Source of the DNA: Tsukamurella conjunctivitidis
Lineage (GTDB): Bacteria; Actinomycetota; Actinomycetes; Mycobacteriales; Mycobacteriaceae
Reading direction: 5' to 3'
Assembly: GCF_007858475.1 (NCBI RefSeq)
Contig: NZ_VIGX01000005.1
Location: 241,893-305,892, forward strand
DNA: 64,000 nt
The position numbers and the translations under genes are program-made. The notes under the pieces were generated by a model. That model was not told where the DNA came from, made no database searches, and saw only the letters and a program-made list of their open reading frames with translations. Positions 63,091-64,000 of this stretch are shown here, piece by piece. Within the stretch, counting starts at the first letter, position 1, and each line of letters starts with the position of its first letter.

Positions 63091-64000
63091 ATGAACGGTG
63101 TTCAATTCACGGCGCGCCGTGGCGCTCCGGTTCCGCCCCGGAGCCGGGGGCGCGATGCCCTCGGGTGGCTCGACGGCTACGCGGCGGACCGCGCCGCAGC
63201 GGGCCTGCGGCGCACGCTGACGGCCCGCCGTCCCGACGAGCCCGGCCTCGACCTGGCGTCCAACGACTACCTCGGGCTCAGCGGCCACCCCCGGGTGCTC
63301 GCCGCCGCCGCGGAGGCGCTCCGTGTCTGGGGCGCGGGCGCCACCGGATCGCGACTGGTCACGGGTACGACGGAGCTCCACGAGGCGTTCGAACGCAACC
63401 TGGCCGACTTTCTGGGCGCCGAATCGGCGCTGTGCTTCTCCTCGGGCTACTTGGCGAACCTCGGCGTCGTCACCGCGCTCGCCGGCCGGGGCACGCTCGT
63501 CGTCTCCGACGGCGGCTCCCACGCCTCGCTCGTCGACGCGTGCCGGCTCTCCCGCGCTCGGATCGTCGTGACCCCGCGGGGTGACGTGAACGCCGTTCGG
63601 GACGCCCTCGCCGACCGTGACGAGGAGCGTGCCATCGTCCTCACCGACTCCGTCTACAGCGCCGACGGCGTGCTCGCGCCCGTCGTCGAACTGCACGCCG
63701 CCGCCCGCGCGCACGGCGCGGCCCTCGTGGTCGACGAGGCGCACGGGCTCGGCGTCCGCGGCGACGGTGGCCGCGGTCTGGTCCACGAGCTGGGCCTGGC
63801 GGGCGAGCCGGACCTCGTCGTCACCGCCACCATGTCCAAGGCCCTCGGCGCGCAGGGCGGCGTCGTCCTCGGGCCCGAGCGCGTGCGCGCGCACCTCATC
63901 GACGCCGCGCGTCCCTTCATCTTCGACACCGGCCTCGCACCGGCCGCCGTGGCCGCCGCGGACGCCGCGCTGGCCGAGCTGCGCGCACAGCCCGCGCTCG
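63091..64000 (+). CDS. bioF: 8-amino-7-oxononanoate synthase, 3' end missing
   Basis: PLP-dependent enzyme joining pimeloyl thioester and alanine to give KAPA, the step before bioA. The frame is open from ATG 63091 to the window end (303 residues seen). Recognised segments: DLASNDYLGLSGHPRVL (about 57-73), WGAGATGSRLVTGTTELHEA (about 83-102), VDEAHGLGVRGDGG (about 214-227), and the PLP Lys in TATMSKALGAQGGV (about 246-259). GAGG just before the ATG is a ribosome binding site. The N terminus has about 20 extra residues (QFTARRGAPVPPRSRGR) before the usual start of homology, and a BioQ-like palindrome overlaps the start codon. Family secure. Confidence 0.93.
   Translation, partial: MNGVQFTARRGAPVPPRSRGRDALGWLDGYAADRAAAGLRRTLTARRPDEPGLDLASNDYLGLSGHPRVLAAAAEALRVWGAGATGSRLVTGTTELHEAFERNLADFLGAESALCFSSGYLANLGVVTALAGRGTLVVSDGGSHASLVDACRLSRARIVVTPRGDVNAVRDALADRDEERAIVLTDSVYSADGVLAPVVELHAAARAHGAALVVDEAHGLGVRGDGGRGLVHELGLAGEPDLVVTATMSKALGAQGGVVLGPERVRAHLIDAARPFIFDTGLAPAAVAAADAALAELRAQPAL
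63092..63104. promoter_or_regulatory. BioQ-like operator overlapping the bioF start codon
   Basis: TGAAC-GGT-GTTCA is a perfect 13-base palindrome with a 3-base centre that begins at the second base of the bioF ATG. It matches the TGAAC-N3-GTTCA type I recall for BioQ, the TetR repressor of biotin genes in corynebacteria and mycobacteria. No bioQ gene is in the window. It could block a bioF promoter at the end of bioA or act as a roadblock to read-through. Confidence 0.6.

Overview
The window is 64 kb of very GC-rich actinobacterial DNA (GTG starts, many 4-base GTGA/ATGA stop-start overlaps, few terminators). Gene order and protein similarity point to a mycolic-acid-containing member of the Mycobacteriales, most like Tsukamurella or a near relative; this is an inference from recalled gene order, with no search behind it. 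Three stretches follow gene orders known from Mycobacterium tuberculosis: bases 1-33063 track the Rv2583c-Rv2551c region (rel, ppiB, hisS, radical SAM, aspS, ATP-grasp/transglutaminase genes, rarA, alaS, ruvX, mltG, aroE, prepilin peptidase); 9341-13979 is like Rv2249c-Rv2252; and 45352-64000 holds ilvA, treZ, treY, bioA and bioF as in Rv1559-Rv1569.

Layout. 1-8145: stringent response, histidyl-tRNA synthetase, a probably LexA-linked radical SAM gene, and an ArsR/SRPBCC pair. 8167-9347: a CobW-type zinc GTPase behind a Zur-like box. 9341-13979: glycerol-3-phosphate dehydrogenase and a TetR regulator divergent from an alkyldihydroxyacetonephosphate-synthase-like flavoprotein and a diacylglycerol kinase. 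13992-15003: a DUF559 nuclease-fold gene bracketed by two near-identical 50-base palindromes, the most unusual structure here. 15083-33063: peptidase, tRNA synthetase and cell-wall housekeeping genes, including a predicted peptide-ligase cluster (DUF389, ATP-grasp/alpha-E fusion, transglutaminase, APH-like kinase). 33064-42976: accessory metabolism with a MarR/cupin pair, four luciferase-like monooxygenases, an acyl-CoA ligase and an amino-acid-type ABC transporter, next to a two-component system (43019-44860).

46662-53647 is an island between ilvA and conserved small genes. It holds a frameshifted and internally deleted 5'(3')-deoxyribonucleotidase-like pseudogene followed by a complete type I restriction-modification operon hsdM-hsdS-hsdR, closed by a 12-bp terminator hairpin. 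53665-64000 returns to core metabolism: an F420/PPOX-type enzyme, two more luciferase-like oxidoreductases, trehalose synthesis from glycogen (treY-treZ with an unknown gene between), and biotin synthesis (bioA-bioF, with a BioQ-like operator on the bioF start).

No tRNA, rRNA, CRISPR array, transposase, integrase or recognisable riboswitch was seen. The only gene-free stretch over 300 bases is 46675-47251, most of which is the pseudogene.
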